DNA from: Glandiceps talaboti | Taxonomy: Eukaryota; Hemichordata; Enteropneusta; Spengelidae | DNA: 64,000 nt | Direction: 5' to 3' | Assembly: GCF_964340395.1 (NCBI RefSeq) | Contig: NC_135566.1 | Span: forward strand, 18,332,501 to 18,396,500 | Shown here: positions 1-11,811 of the stretch, piece after piece | How the letters are laid out: each line of letters begins with the position of its first letter | How positions within the stretch are numbered: position 1 is the first letter of the stretch | Position numbers and translations under genes: made by a program | The notes under the pieces: generated by a model | Told to the model about the DNA's origin: nothing | Seen by the model: the letters and a program-made list of their open reading frames with translations, nothing else | Databases searched by the model: none

Positions 1-58
<58 letters not shown>

Positions 59-110
59 GGTGATGGTGGTGGTGGTGGTGGTGATGATGATGGTGGTGGT
101 AGTGGTAGTG
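1..110. repeat. TGA/TGG trinucleotide repeat
   Basis: About 110 bases of TGA repeats passing into mixed GGT/GAT repeats. The array runs off the window's left edge, so its full length is unknown. Confidence 0.95.
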
Positions 111-451
111 GCTTGCTAATTACAACTGCTATTGTAGTTCTAGGTGGTGCACTTTGTGGTGCATAAAAAAGAATGTGTCTTTCGTGTGAATGGTATGACT
201 TGGTTTTTTGACCGTCCATTTCAGGCTAAGTTTACGACGCATATTACCTATGATAAATACTGAGAACATGACACGACAGTGTGGGCGCTAGACCTATCCT
301 TATCACAGTAGCAGCGCTACTAAATGCAATGCGAAAATAAACCTTGGTTGCTGGACGACACACTATGATCACCAGTAACACTTTGGCACAGCGGTGTCTA
401 TAGTATTGCCAACCCCAGACCCCATCATTTAGACTACTTTGACCAAAAACT

Positions 452-692
452 AACACCCCATTTTAAGCCATTACAGGCCAAGGTTTGTTAGAGGATCAAA
501 TTTTAGACCAATAAACATTTGGAGATGGTTCCCTGAGGCAGCATTTTAGGCAATTCATGGCAGACTCGGTTAGGGTTTGGCAGACAATGATGGACCACAT
601 TTTAGACCAAGATAATCGAAAATAATGTAGAGTGAACCCCATGTTAGATTCCTCAGCTAAAAACAACCACTCGGTTAAAAAAACAGACCCCT
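452..692 (+). repeat. Dispersed repeat, copy upstream of trehalase
   Basis: Diverged copy of the sequence at 52074-52290. Shared landmarks in order: CCATTTTA, CCATTACAGG, GACCACATTTTAGACCAAG, AATCGAAAATAATG and CCCAT with TTAGA. The rest of 111-1023 shows no gene and no clear core promoter. Confidence 0.7.
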
Positions 693-1023
693 TATTTTAC
701 ACCTAAGAGCTATAAAACGATATAGGGGGATTAGTCCCCCTCCTGGAACCACTGACCACTGACACACCATTGACACACTTACACGCATATAAAGGGTTGT
801 TGTGGTAGCTATCATCACCAACAGCTTAACAAATAGTGTTATCACTTATTGATATTTAGGGATTACGTGCATATACACATATATCACTATCTAACAATTC
901 ATTACAACAGTATTGTAAAGAAACTCCGGTGTCTTGTTTACTTAACTAGTTAAAACACAACCAGAATACACGTACAAGACAGGCACTAGAGATCAGACCA
1001 CAACGTCGTCGTCGGCTCTAAAA

Positions 1024-1124
1024 ATGTCTCCGAAGTTTGACGGTCTTGGACTTATTCTCATTCTGTATTCTCTTACAAGGTTATCATGTGCACAGGAACT
1101 TGCAGATGTACCAGCATGCTTTGG
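1024..1124 (+). CDS. TREH: Trehalase exon 1 (signal peptide)
   Basis: Codes for residues 1-33 plus two bases. After MSPKFDGLG comes a hydrophobic run (LILILYSL) and a plausible signal-peptidase site near SCAQ, so the enzyme enters the secretory pathway. The donor is GTAATG. I chose this Met because it directly precedes the signal sequence and joins in phase to exon 2. Confidence 0.85.
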
Positions 1125-3575
1125 GTAATGTATATGGCTCACTCGTTTAGTTAGTTTCTACAGAGCACTTAATTATAAGTACATGTACAAGTTAGCTATG
1201 CGAATTGTCTGTCTGTCTTAGATTTTTCACACTCACACACACATATATGATGTGTACGACTGCAATTCGTGATTACTCAGTGATAAAGTTGATCATCGAG
1301 TGCCGGGGGTCAGTCACGTGACAGTAAACTATGACCGCTGTGGCCCGAACTAGATGTTCTACACGGCGTCTTTTACTTGTACCGCTGAGCATAATAAAGG
1401 TTAACGTTTTGCGAATCCATCACCGTGATCGAGTCACGAGTGACGATTCCAGTGCACTTGGGATATATAATCGCAGAATTTTTTTTATATGTATATGATT
1501 AGTCACGCTCCAACCAAAAATGCTCGATTAAAAAAAATCCCAAAAGAAACAAGCCAATGCGAATACAAAACCGAAAAAATATCTCAGCGGTGCGAGATAA
1601 TCATAGTAAGCAAATATTGATTTTTGTGATTTCAGATATCGAGGCATTTATCCTTCTGACCAAGATAAATGGTAAACTTGATAAAAAAAAAACCCGTAAA
1701 TTAGACAAATTGAGCTCACGACATCCACTAATCATGGCATTTCTTGCAAATTTCTTTTTGGAGTTTGCAAAGAATGTGATGCACACATTTGCATTTGCAC
1801 GCGCCTTGTTAATGTTCACAGTGTATAAAAGTCGTCTTCTTATCAGTAAGTAGTTCTGGTAGTTAGTGAATGCTAAAACTCTAGGGAACAATTCAAAATT
1901 CCTCCTCACTGGACCGTGTAAGTTACCCTTTCGGATTCAAATGTGGGCGCTAGTCTAAGAACCTGATTAATGATGCTAAAATGTCAATGGGTACCCAATC
2001 TGGTTAAAGTTATTATTTCGGTCAAGCCAATACAGAGTTATTCGGCTGTTACACACCTTGCGATGATTTTCGAAAAAAAATGTCACCATGCGGTACCAGT
2101 AGAGGGCGCCCCCGGCCATCCAGATGAGGAAAAGTAAGGGCTATCATATTTACGACGTAGTCACCTGAGGATGTACCTATTAAATCTGCATTAGCTGCAA
2201 CTGGGACATTTTTTTCATGAAACACAAGATAGTCACTAACAATTTGGTCAATAATTTATAAAAGACATTGTATCTGTCAATTAGTTAATCAATATCACAC
2301 ATGTATCTGTAAGTAGTGTAGTGGCAAGATTAAAACTTGAGCGAAAACCCCGTTTTATCTACAAGCAGTACAGAAACAGGTTAAATCGTGATTGCCGTTG
2401 AGGGCGCTGATGTTTCGGTGCGGCCACAAAACTTAATTTGGTTTGATTTATCACGTATATAGCTACACAAATTACGGTGATTCAACGCTACTCAGGATGG
2501 ACGATATTGCGAGAAAGTTATTTTATCTCACAAAACACTTTCATTAAAATTTGGTTCAAATAAATTTCTTGAGTGCCTGAAAATTACTTGATTTTTAACT
2601 GACTGAGACTGCCACCAAGGTTTGCAGTGAAACACATGGAATGTCAAGAGAATCCAAGATATCTTCATGGCTTCTCACTTCTGGTCCAATATGCCTCTGA
2701 ACAGCGCAGCCAGTGTCCAAACTCAGGCTATACAATATCTTGTCTTTCTTACAACCTTAATGTCACCTTTATTTGTCATTGCAGACTTCCACAAAGTGAT
2801 ATATATTGCTATGGAGACTTGCTACATTATGCACAGACGGCAGAACTCTACAAAGATTCAAAAACATTTGTTGATATGAATCTTAAAGAAGATCCAGGTA
2901 AGTTACATAGGTGATATTTGATAGATTACGTTATTACATATTACAACAGTATACTATCTCAGAGCCTCGGAGTCTGATGAAATAATGGAAGCACCAAAAA
3001 TAGGTTGTTTATCGAAAATATAAAATTTTAATAAAATGTGAACAATGTATATATTAGACATAATATTGTTACGGTATTTGATGTTTTCTCATGCAATTTA
3101 GCTTGTTCTCACAAATGACAATAATGATAGTGATCAAAATAAGTAATATAGAAATATTTCGAGTCTATCAGACTTCGGCTGCACTTTACTTTTCAACGCC
3201 GCCGGACAGTGTTTTAGATGGCAGAACACGCCACATGTGTGACGTATAACCCCCGACAGTGAAGGAACTGAAGGAACAGCGCCCCCATATGCAGCGAACT
3301 CAGCTAGCTTTTGTATAATAACACAGGTGGGGTTATTCGTAAAAGCTTTTGCATTATTTTTTTCTCTGTATAGACGTTGTGCTCTTGGCCTTTGATAATT
3401 TAGAAGGGGATAAGAATGATTCAGATGTAATGAGACAGTTTGTGGAGCAGTATTTTGAAGGCCCTGGTAATGAATTTGGAGACTGGATACCAGCTGATTG
3501 GAAAGAAAGGTAAACGTTTCATTTGTGCTTGTCAAAATCCCCCAATATTGTGACCATGTACCATGACAGATAGAA

Positions 3576-3636
<61 letters not shown>

Positions 3637-3649
3637 ATGAATGAATTCC

Positions 3650-3683
<34 letters not shown>

Positions 3684-3794
3684 GGCTGTCGCTCTGTCTG
3701 TCTGTCTCTATCGCTCTGTCTCTGTCTGTCTGTTTGTCTGTCTCTCTGTCTGTTTCTATCTTTTTTTCTCTGCCTGTATGTCTGTCTGTCTGTC

Positions 3795-3873
<79 letters not shown>

Positions 3874-3886
3874 GCCTGCCTGCCTC

Positions 3887-3947
<61 letters not shown>

Positions 3948-3960
3948 GTCTGTATGCCTC

Positions 3961-4043
<83 letters not shown>

Positions 4044-7000
4044 CAGACTCATAAGTGTTACGCTCTGTATAAACAACAGTTTTAGTCTTTAGCTGATTGA
4101 TTTGTTTACATTGACAATTATTATCAATACTTTGTTTATGCCTTTCAATCATACATTATTGTATTATTTTCTTTTAAACTAACTTGTACTATAGTCCTAG
4201 TTTTCTGAACAACATCAAAGACAATAATTATCGTGTATGGGCTGAAGAGCTTAATAAATTATGGAAACAACTCGGACGGCAGGTAAGTCAACATATAAAG
4301 TCTTTGCTACAGAGATAAACGCCGGTACGAAGTTAGATTGATAAGAATCACTGGTTTCACTCGGAGCGTATTAACTTAGCAGTTTGAAAATAAAAACACA
4401 CACACACTGTTCATTTAATTTGTTCAGAAATTAGTCTGAGAGACATTGACTAGGGTTAGGGGCCTCAATGTGACCATTTTTTATGTGAAGTTATTTAGTT
4501 GAATCATGGCCAAATGCTAATTATATCATAAATGATTTATTATAATACACACCAAGTCGAACACGTTCGAACAAAAATACGGGATTTATACCCATGTTGC
4601 TGTACATTTTACGACAACGTGTGCCTATGTCATTCGTCCTGCAGGTGCTCGAAATATGAGTCAAAATTCAAAGTTTCAATCGAGTGCTCGTCTGATTTGT
4701 TATAATAAATTATGCTTGCATGGGTACAACTGTATTATTTTTCAATGTTTTCAATCTTCATTTAGTTGGAAAGGGTTTGGTCACTTCTCGTTTTCGACCC
4801 CAAGTTACAAGGCCCATTATCAATCAGGTCACTCGTATTTTCTTTGGATGAACGAAATGAAGTGAGTGAATAATATCCAAGAACTACGAGAACTACAACA
4901 CCAAGCTAGGGGGTCATTCCTTTCTGATTCTACTAGTACCATCTGTAGTGTACATTTATAGTTCGATGACCCCCCAGTTCTTGCCATTTTAACTACTGCA
5001 CAGATGACAATCATGAGAGGTTTTGAAATGTGGAAACTGGGTACTGTTACTTAGACTGTAAGATACTTCGTGTCACTCCGCCCTCATCGGCTTGCGGTTG
5101 ACGGTACGAGGGCGCCCCGTCACGGCGTATCTTACAGACTATACGTTACTATGATATATAGATTCACAGACAAGTATTTGTCTGTGATAGATTAAAGAAG
5201 ACGTGAGGGACAACCCACAACGATATACACAGATTTATGTACCACAGCCGTTTATCATCCCAGGAGGGCGTTTCAGAGAATTGTACTACTGGTAAGGGAT
5301 CTATCAAAACCATATCTTTTATCTATTTATCTATCTTTTATGCCAAAGAGACTTAGTAAGACTTTCCCGGGTGAGTTATATATCCAAAGTCGTTTATTGT
5401 GTTTTTATTACAAATCTACTGGTAAATAGACCATAGAATAGTGGTTTTTTTTTTTTTTTTTTTTTTTACAAAACTACATTTTACATTTTACATTCAAAAA
5501 CCACGGAACAAACAAGTACACATAACGACCTAGTCTGTATTCAGACGCAGATTATATTTTGTCGTATTCCTAAAAAAAACTTCTGAAATATGTTTTATAC
5601 TGAGGCATTGAACACTTAAAATATAGTCTTGACTTCATTGAGCGTCCAGCGCACACCATCTTTAATAATTAATTCTATTAATTTCAGCGGCAACAATTAT
5701 AGTATTAAAGATAAATTACAAAAAAGTCAAGACGACTGTTGACAGTCTAAATAACGACCCACTGATGTGACAATGTTTCTTTCGTCTTCAGGGACTCGTA
5801 TTGGGTTGTTAATGGTTTGCTACTATCTGAGATGGAGACCACTGTAAAAGGCATGATTGAGAATTTTATATACCTTGTGGACAAGTAGGTAGTTTTTGTT
5901 CGAACCATGTTTTCTCTTAATTTGATGCCATTTTAATCAGAATGTATTAAAGTCTCTGTTATAATTGTGGACTTCTGAGGTGTTCTTCAACTACGATTAA
6001 GGGCAAATGATGCAATGCATGGCTGGTTTCGCATATAAGGGTAATCATATTGGACAAACGACACAAAAACAGTTATTTTAGATGTACAAGGCACCACACC
6101 AAAACATTGTCGGTCCCTTGACTCTCAACTATCAACTGTACCAATGATTTGCAATCTACAACTCTGCCTTATTTGTGTTAATTAATAAAAGTACCGACTT
6201 CTTTGCGACAAGCTAGTGCAGAAATAAAACTATAAGAAAGTTTTTTTTTTAAATCCTGTTAGACTCATTTGCTGAACATTATATGGAAAGTTAGACTGAA
6301 TCATAGGGACGCATAATTTTGCCTAGATTCGGGATTTGTATGCCAGTGACGGATACGAACTGTCGAATATAAATTAATGTTGCTATGACGAAGCGCATTC
6401 TCCTGTACACTATGCATGCCCGTTTAATATACTAAATGGCAGTATATTCGGTAATGGTATTTTTGTACCCATGTAAGCAAGAGGTACGTTATCGACCAAT
6501 ACAAGCAAGATTACACGTCCCTATGGACTGAGTTATAATTTACGAAGAATCCTTTTTGTTAATAAGGATCGTCAGTCTGTACATCTTGTCTTTTTTCACA
6601 TAGATTAGATCTGGTACCGAATGCTAACAGAATCTATCAAATGAGACGAAGTCAGCCACCATTTTTGATTCCTATAGTACATCGGTACCTGGAAGCGACG
6701 AATGACTGGCAGTACGTGCAAACACTTCTACCATCACTGGAAAAAGAGTACAACTTTTGGATGAACAACCGATCTGTTGTGGTAGAAGGTCACGTGCTCA
6801 ATCGTTATGACGTACTTCAAGGTCAGCCCAGGTATGTAAATATTGGAAGTGAAGTGACACTACAATGTCTTTATTTTAAAAGGAAACACAACACAATAAT
6901 TTGATTTAGGGAGTCTTCAGTGAATATACGGGGAAGGCAAGGGGGAATCAAGCCTGGTCTGTGGCCTAAATTGTTACCCTTCCACTATTCAGCGTTCTAA

Positions 7001-10000
7001 GATGTATCACTCTTTCATTTCTTTAACACAAGGAACCCCCTACCCTCCATAATAAGATATTTCAATAATATGGACTCGATTAAAATGCTGTCATATATGA
7101 TAAACGACGACAGTCACAGAATCAATGGTAAAGACTCAATCCTACCACTGCTTTCATATTGATAATTTAAAGCCATTGAATTCATTGTTTTCCATCACTA
7201 CCACCACAGTGAAATTGTGCGATGGCACTGTATTAACTAATAATTCTCGTGTTTTAGTCTAATTGGCAGAGCTTAAAGCCAAAACTCTCAAACTAGATTG
7301 ATGCACTACCGACATTTTGTTGATCTAGGGCAATATCCCCATCCCAGCCCCAATATCTTACCCCCGGGATCTTACCACACTGTTTCCTCCGCAACCTTGT
7401 GAGACCCACTCTTCTCCTCACATCACAACTGTGAATTTATTACTACATGGCTGTCAGCAGTTATTTGACCAATGTGTTCTGATAGTACATTACGGTGGTG
7501 GGATGTTGCAGAAGGGAATATGGAACCGGTGGCAGCGATGGGATCATGCAAAAATCTCAAAATGTTAGATAATGCAATGAGTTGAAATAAATTGAGACCC
7601 TCTCCTAGTTCGTCTTTGTCTAAAATATGGTCCTCTCCAGTGAACCGATTAGTAAAATTTGACCCCCCCTCCCCTAATTCCAGGCCCTCCCCTAGTAATT
7701 ACTGAAGGATCCCTTACGGGGGGGAATGAAATTTTCACCTCTAGAACACAATCAACATGTTCAATAATATGCTTAATATGCAATTCTAAAGTTCTTACAA
7801 CCCATTGTCAGACGATTTCTAAAATTGTCAATAAATGTCTCCGTCATTTACTCAGACCAGAATCGTATAGAGAAGACACGGCAACGGCAGAGGGGTTGGC
7901 AAGAGGTTCGTTATGATTTTCATTCTTTCAGAAATATTTAGGAATATCATGATAACGGAGTGTTTTATCCATTGTTTTGTTTTTAAGAGCTAGCTGCTAC
8001 TCCCTTTGGGGACTACTCTGAAAATTAAAAGGCAGCCATATTTGTTGTTAAATATTATGATATGCGTCATACCGTTGTAAGTGTAATAAATTGTATGTAG
8101 ACTTGGTTATCTTCATAGCTTTTCGATCATACATTTGAAGTGATAATATTTTAATCATGACTTGGGTTTGACCATGTGATGACTTGTTGGCATCCCTTGA
8201 AAGTCCACCAAAGCATTTCCATGTTAAATTTGCCAAAAAGCTAATCATCTTACACAATACAACACACAAATTGGGGGGGGGGGGCTATGTCTTCGACTAA
8301 AGGCTTGTTCTGCATTCTACTAAGGGAAATACAGAGCTACCTATTAAGGGGCTTTTTCTCTATGAGTCGAAGAGGAGAGAGAAGATCCATTCACTGATCA
8401 CTAGCATGGCACTCCCAGGACGAACCGAAAGTTAACTACACGCTGATATGCACTAGCTGCAATAGGGACATATTTTCATCAAGTAACCAAAGATATATTC
8501 ACTAAAAATTAGTCAAATACTCATTAAAAAAACATTGTATGTGTTAATTTGTGGTCAATATTATCTGTAGGTAGTGTAGTGCCAAGTTTAATTGATCAAA
8601 AGCTAGGTTTTGAATTTGCCACGCACCGTCACCATATTAAAACTGCACTAGTTTGTAACTGTATGATCGTGTTTCGAACGAACAACCACAATGTATATAT
8701 GCACTGAGAATTATTAAAATACCAACAATTAGACATTGCACATGTTAATCAGTGGTCGATATTATCCATAAATAGTACAGAAACAGGTTAAAATCATGAT
8801 CACCGTTGAAGCGCTGGTTTTTATGGGTGCGGACCCAAAAATCAATTTGATTTCATTTGATTTAACATGTATACAGTTACAAAAACTACGTTAGCCCACA
8901 TATGATGCGATACTGTTCATTGTGTACGATATTACGAGTAAATTATTGTACCTAACAAAACATTTTCAAAAATGTTCCAGTTGCAGACAGTGCTGCTTTA
9001 AAGGCATAATTTCAAAAAGACCTATAACTAGACAGAATTTTTTTTCGCGACAATTGTCCTCAATATTTCTCTATATTTCTCTATATTTCGACTGTTAGAT
9101 GACGTTGTACTTGCGAAAGCATGACTGTATGGTCACCTATAGTGTTGATCCACATATACAAGAAAATATATAATGTACAATTATTGACAAATGCACAATC
9201 TGGCGTCTGTGTACCAATCTGAACTTCTGACGACTGTTTTTCATGACGAAACACATCACATCTACTATCATCACTAATTTCCAAATACGTTTGTGTTTTA
9301 TACTAAATTATCTCATTTCGTAGACGATGCAGCTATTTTATATTCCGACATTGCGGCTGGAGCTGAGACTGGATGGGGTTTCTCAACGCGATGGTTCAGA
9401 GACGATACATTGAAGACGATACGTACCAAACAAATTGTAGCTGTGGACCTCAACTCCATACTCTGTCTGAATGAACGACTGCTCGCAGAATTTTATGACA
9501 GTGCAGGTTGGTTTTATCCTGGTTTTATATTTTTGTATTCCATCCCATCTTCAGCAGAATTCGTTCAATAATTTATTTGTCACCAAAAATTTGTCACAGT
9601 AGGACGAGAGGTAATATTTCTTCCTACAGGACCAATTTCTATAGATCCATAAAATCTATTGTTACTCCTGATTAATCTCCATTTTATCAATGCTGTCGAT
9701 TTTTTAAATACATTTTTGACAATCATTTAGGAAACCCGACAAAATCCGAAGAATATCGACAGAGATTCATGGACCGAGTGAGTGCGTTTGAAAGTCTGCT
9801 TTGGAACGAGGATGAAGGGATGTGGTTTGACTATGATCTTGAAAACAATCAGAGAAGTGACGTGTTCTATGCATCGTCAACCATTCCCTTATGGGCCCGT
9901 TGCTATGGAAACGGTACGGGTGATCCTGTCAAAGAACAGAAAGTTGTAAACTACCTCAAGGTAAAAATCGTAAAATATAATCTCCGACTCGGAGTCAGTA

Positions 10001-11784
10001 TAAGGGGTAACGGAATGTTAACTGACATGACATTTTACTACCTGTCATGAAATTATGTATATAAGAAGGGGTGTCTTTTGAAAATTCTGTTGGTGTGATC
10101 TTTTTTAAGAGTGATTATCACGTGATCAGTGATTTTCACGCAAGTGTCTTGATCCCAGACTCAAAACTTCAACGGTGACATCAGTGCACATCTGTTATAC
10201 CATTACCGCTCATTACCGATTCTTTGAGGACTATTTTCTTTGCCTCATGGTGCGCTAAAATCTCTTTAAAATTAACATAATTTATGCAGTCGATTCTGAA
10301 ACCTACTTCTTTATTTTAAAACCATCGTTATTTTTCAGTTCAGAAGTTCAGAAATGTTTCATATCAATATGTTTGGCACACTCCTCAATTATAAGCTATT
10401 GTTCAATTAACTCCTAAAGGTAAATGGCCTTGTCTATTTTCCCGGTGGTTACCCGACATCATTATTGGAGAGTGGAGAACAGTGGGACTTTCCTAACGGA
10501 TGGCCACCAATGCAAGAACTACTCATAACGGGACTCGACTCTACTTCTTTAGACGAAGCCAAAGAACTCGCAGTCAGCCTTGCACAGAATTGGACACTGA
10601 CGAACTGGAGAGGATGGTACGAGGAAGATGTAATGTTTGAGAAGGTTCGTGGTGTGGTCTTTCCACTTTTTGTGGTCATATTTCATGAATAATTATAAAT
10701 AACAAACCTTGCTTTTGAAATGTTGAGTCGTTGGTTTTCTCTGCCAACGCAAGTACCAACAACTATATATAAATATTGTTGTATTATACGCAAGCCAAGT
10801 TGTATATGTTCGAACAGAAACTATGGGATTTATATCCTCAGTCTACTACGACACAACAACGTGTGTCTGTATGTCATTGGTTTTTGCAGTGCTCAAAACA
10901 TGCCATTGAAAACGTTCAGAACTGAGTACTTTCCTCTTTCTTTCTAAAAATTAAGACTGTACAGGTACATTTTACTCACACCAGAAAGAGCTCACACGTA
11001 CTAAGTGACATATTGCCAATTGCATTTTGTCTCTTTTCTTCCTAGTTCGATGTTCGATACCAAGGGGCACCAGGAGGTGGTGGGGAGTACGACGTACAGG
11101 TCAGTTCTATGATAACATTGTACTTGGCATTTGGAATTTCAGTGCAAATTACACAATACTATCCAGTATGTAAAGAAAAAAAAACACTAAATGAAAGATT
11201 TTGATGGAAAAAATATCAATTTTTGGCACACATGAATTGTACATGGAAAGAATGTCCGTTTTGTTGTCTGTCTTCGTTGGAACATAAGATTTGGTCTTAT
11301 TTTAGATCTCAGACCATTATAGAAAATGTCTTTGTTTTAAATTTAAAAAACTGTGTGTTCTTTCAAAAACACCTCTCTCTTTTTTCACATTTATTTATTT
11401 TGAGTTTTCTGGCTTTTATTTTGAAAGACCTTCTTGTGTTCTGTTCCGTCGGTGACTCGGTAACAACAATATACTACACCAAGTTAACCAAGTTGTGTTT
11501 GTGCGCGCATGCGCGAGTGACAGTACGTGTAAAACCGAAAGTTTCAGAACCTAATGCGCTTGCGCGTTGGTAGACGCTGTGAAGAAATTGTAAAATATAG
11601 ACGTTATCCAATCTACTGTTTCTTACAGATTGGTTTTGGATGGAGTAATGCAGTAGTCATGGAACTTCTAACCAAATATGGCGATGTCTTGCGTTCTGAT
11701 GACGTATCGAGTGACGTCACCACCGTCCAAGCAATGTGTGGTACACTACTCCTCAGTGTTATCACCGGATTTATTTTTAGATAG
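1024..11784 (+). CDS. TREH: Trehalase, glycoside hydrolase family 37, 13 exons
   Basis: Predicted secreted or membrane-attached alpha,alpha-trehalase, which hydrolyses trehalose to two glucoses. Exons: 1024-1124, 2785-2897, 3374-3509, 4195-4282, 5191-5291, 5792-5884, 6604-6831, 7856-7905, 9324-9506, 9731-9960, 10420-10644, 11046-11099, 11629-11784. All junctions are GT-AG, phases agree, and the sum is 1758 nt (585 aa plus stop), near the usual animal length of about 580. Visible in order: signal peptide (about 1-25), PGGRF (170-174) followed by YYWDSYW, RRSQPP (225-230), RPESYRED (287-294), GAETGWGFSTRWF (316-328), QWDFPNGWPP (462-471), GGGGEY (526-531), GFGW (536-539), and a hydrophobic C-terminus suggesting a GPI signal or membrane anchor. 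Odd: the Asp of the usual GWDFS motif, the catalytic acid of the family, is Gly322, while the catalytic Glu (E530) is kept. Family assignment is certain; activity is doubtful. Confidence 0.95.
2180..2570 (+). repeat. Interspersed repeat family X, copy 1 (trehalase intron 1)
   Basis: Begins with GCATTAGCTGCAACTGGGAC and ends near AAAACACTTTCA. Matches 8440-8960 along most of its length (GTAGTGTAGTG, AGTACAGAAACAGGTTAAA, CGTTGA with GCGCTG, GTGCGG). No coding capacity seen. Confidence 0.7.
2785..2897 (+). CDS. TREH: Trehalase exon 2
   Basis: Residues 34-71. Contains IYCYGDLLHYAQ, the conserved start of mature animal trehalases (cargo of the form I-Y-C-x-G-x-L-L). Acceptor TTGCAG, donor GTAAGT. 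Confidence 0.93.
3374..3509 (+). CDS. TREH: Trehalase exon 3
   Basis: Residues 72-116, ending FGDWIPADWKE. Acceptor TATAG, donor GTAAAC. The large CAGA/TCTG array begins only about 65 bases after the donor. Confidence 0.92.
3577..4043. repeat. Inverted CAGA / TCTG tetranucleotide array
   Basis: CAGA repeats at 3577-3636, a 14-base spacer, then interrupted TCTG repeats from 3651 to about 4043, all in trehalase intron 3. The arms are complementary, so a hairpin is possible. The long open frames across it are simple repeat translations, not genes. Confidence 0.95.
4195..4282 (+). CDS. TREH: Trehalase exon 4
   Basis: Residues 117-146, including the conserved WAEELNKLWKQLGRQ. Acceptor CTATAG, donor GTAAGT, ends in phase 0. 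Confidence 0.93.
5052..5145. repeat. Short fold-back element, trehalase intron 4
   Basis: AGACTGTAAGATAC near 5053 is complementary to GTATCTTACAGACT near 5130, and the inner parts (GCCCTC, GAGGGCGCC) also pair. Likely a small MITE; the interior is GC-rich. Confidence 0.6.
5191..5291 (+). CDS. TREH: Trehalase exon 5 (signature 1)
   Basis: Residues 147-180. Holds YVPQPFIIPGGRF followed by RELYYW, the first trehalase signature with its substrate-binding Arg. The signature is completed across the junction as WDSYW at the start of exon 6. Confidence 0.95.
5442..5467. repeat. Poly-T tract
   Basis: About 25 T in trehalase intron 5. The surrounding 5292-5791 shows nothing else recognisable. Confidence 0.9.
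5792..5884 (+). CDS. TREH: Trehalase exon 6
   Basis: Residues 180-211. Begins WDSYWVVNGLLLSEM and continues with the helix around MIENFIYLVD. Acceptor CTTCAG, donor GTAGGT. Confidence 0.94.
6604..6831 (+). CDS. TREH: Trehalase exon 7
   Basis: Residues 211-287. Contains VPNANRIYQMRRSQPP, which carries another conserved Arg of the active-site cleft, and the helix EKEYNFWMNNRSV, typical of the (alpha/alpha)6 barrel of GH37. Confidence 0.95.
6832..7855 (+). other. Trehalase intron 7
   Basis: 1.0 kb between exons 7 and 8. Holds a C-rich patch near 7663-7690 and no gene, RNA or clear repeat that I recognise. Confidence 0.6.
7856..7905 (+). CDS. TREH: Trehalase exon 8 (50 nt)
   Basis: Small exon for residues 287-303, completing the conserved RPESYRED motif across the junction. 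The donor GTTCGT is weak, but the phase fits exon 9 and the motif is unambiguous. Confidence 0.88.
8440..8960 (+). repeat. Interspersed repeat family X, copy 2 (trehalase intron 8)
   Basis: Begins GCACTAGCTGCAATAGGGAC. Longer than copy 1 because of an extra internal block (about 8600-8740). Ends with the same AAAACATTTTCA segment. Confidence 0.7.
9324..9506 (+). CDS. TREH: Trehalase exon 9 (catalytic-acid region, Asp replaced by Gly)
   Basis: Residues 304-364 plus one base. Reads GAETGWGFSTRWF where the family has GA(E)xGWDFSxRW. The codon at 9377-9379 is GGT instead of GAT, so the catalytic Asp is Gly322. The flanking residues, the reading frame and the splice sites (acceptor CGTAG, donor GTTGGT) are intact. 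Confidence 0.94.
9731..9960 (+). CDS. TREH: Trehalase exon 10
   Basis: Residues 365-441. Contains LLWNEDEGMWFDYD and the SSTIPLWARCY segment typical of animal trehalases. Acceptor TTTAG, donor GTAAAA. Confidence 0.95.
9961..11045 (+). other. Trehalase introns 10 and 11
   Basis: Outside exon 11 these introns are plain AT-rich sequence. A segment near 10800-10900 (GTTCGAACA, GGGATTTATA, ACAACGTGTG) resembles 4560-4660 in intron 4, suggesting another low-copy dispersed repeat. Confidence 0.5.
10420..10644 (+). CDS. TREH: Trehalase exon 11 (signature 2)
   Basis: Residues 442-516. Contains QWDFPNGWPPMQ, the second trehalase signature, and the conserved WRGWYEEDVMFEK. Acceptor AAAG, donor GTTCGT. 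Confidence 0.95.
11046..11099 (+). CDS. TREH: Trehalase exon 12 (catalytic Glu)
   Basis: Residues 517-534. Contains GGGGEYDVQ; E530 matches the catalytic base of GH37. Acceptor CCTAG, donor GTCAGT, phase 0 at both ends. Confidence 0.94.
11629..11784 (+). CDS. TREH: Trehalase exon 13 and stop
   Basis: Residues 535-585 and the TAG stop at 11782-11784. Begins IGFGWSNAV (family: GFGWTNGV) and ends in a hydrophobic stretch (GTLLLSVITGFIF) closed by a single Arg, as in GPI-anchored or tail-anchored trehalases. Confidence 0.93.
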   Translation: MGFGWSNAVVMELLTKYGDVLRSDDVSSDVTTVQAMCGTLLLSVITGFIFR

Positions 11785-11811
11785 CTTTGTTGTTTAAAAA
11801 CGCGAGAAAAA

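Noticed and set aside
1601-1909. Overlapping frames of about 100 codons on both strands in trehalase intron 1
   Set aside because: AT-rich sequence, no domain, no splice context, fully inside an intron.
3532-4152. Long open frames on both strands over 3.5-4.15 kb
   Set aside because: They translate only the CAGA/TCTG repeat (TDRQ and SVCL units); intronic and in trehalase intron 3.
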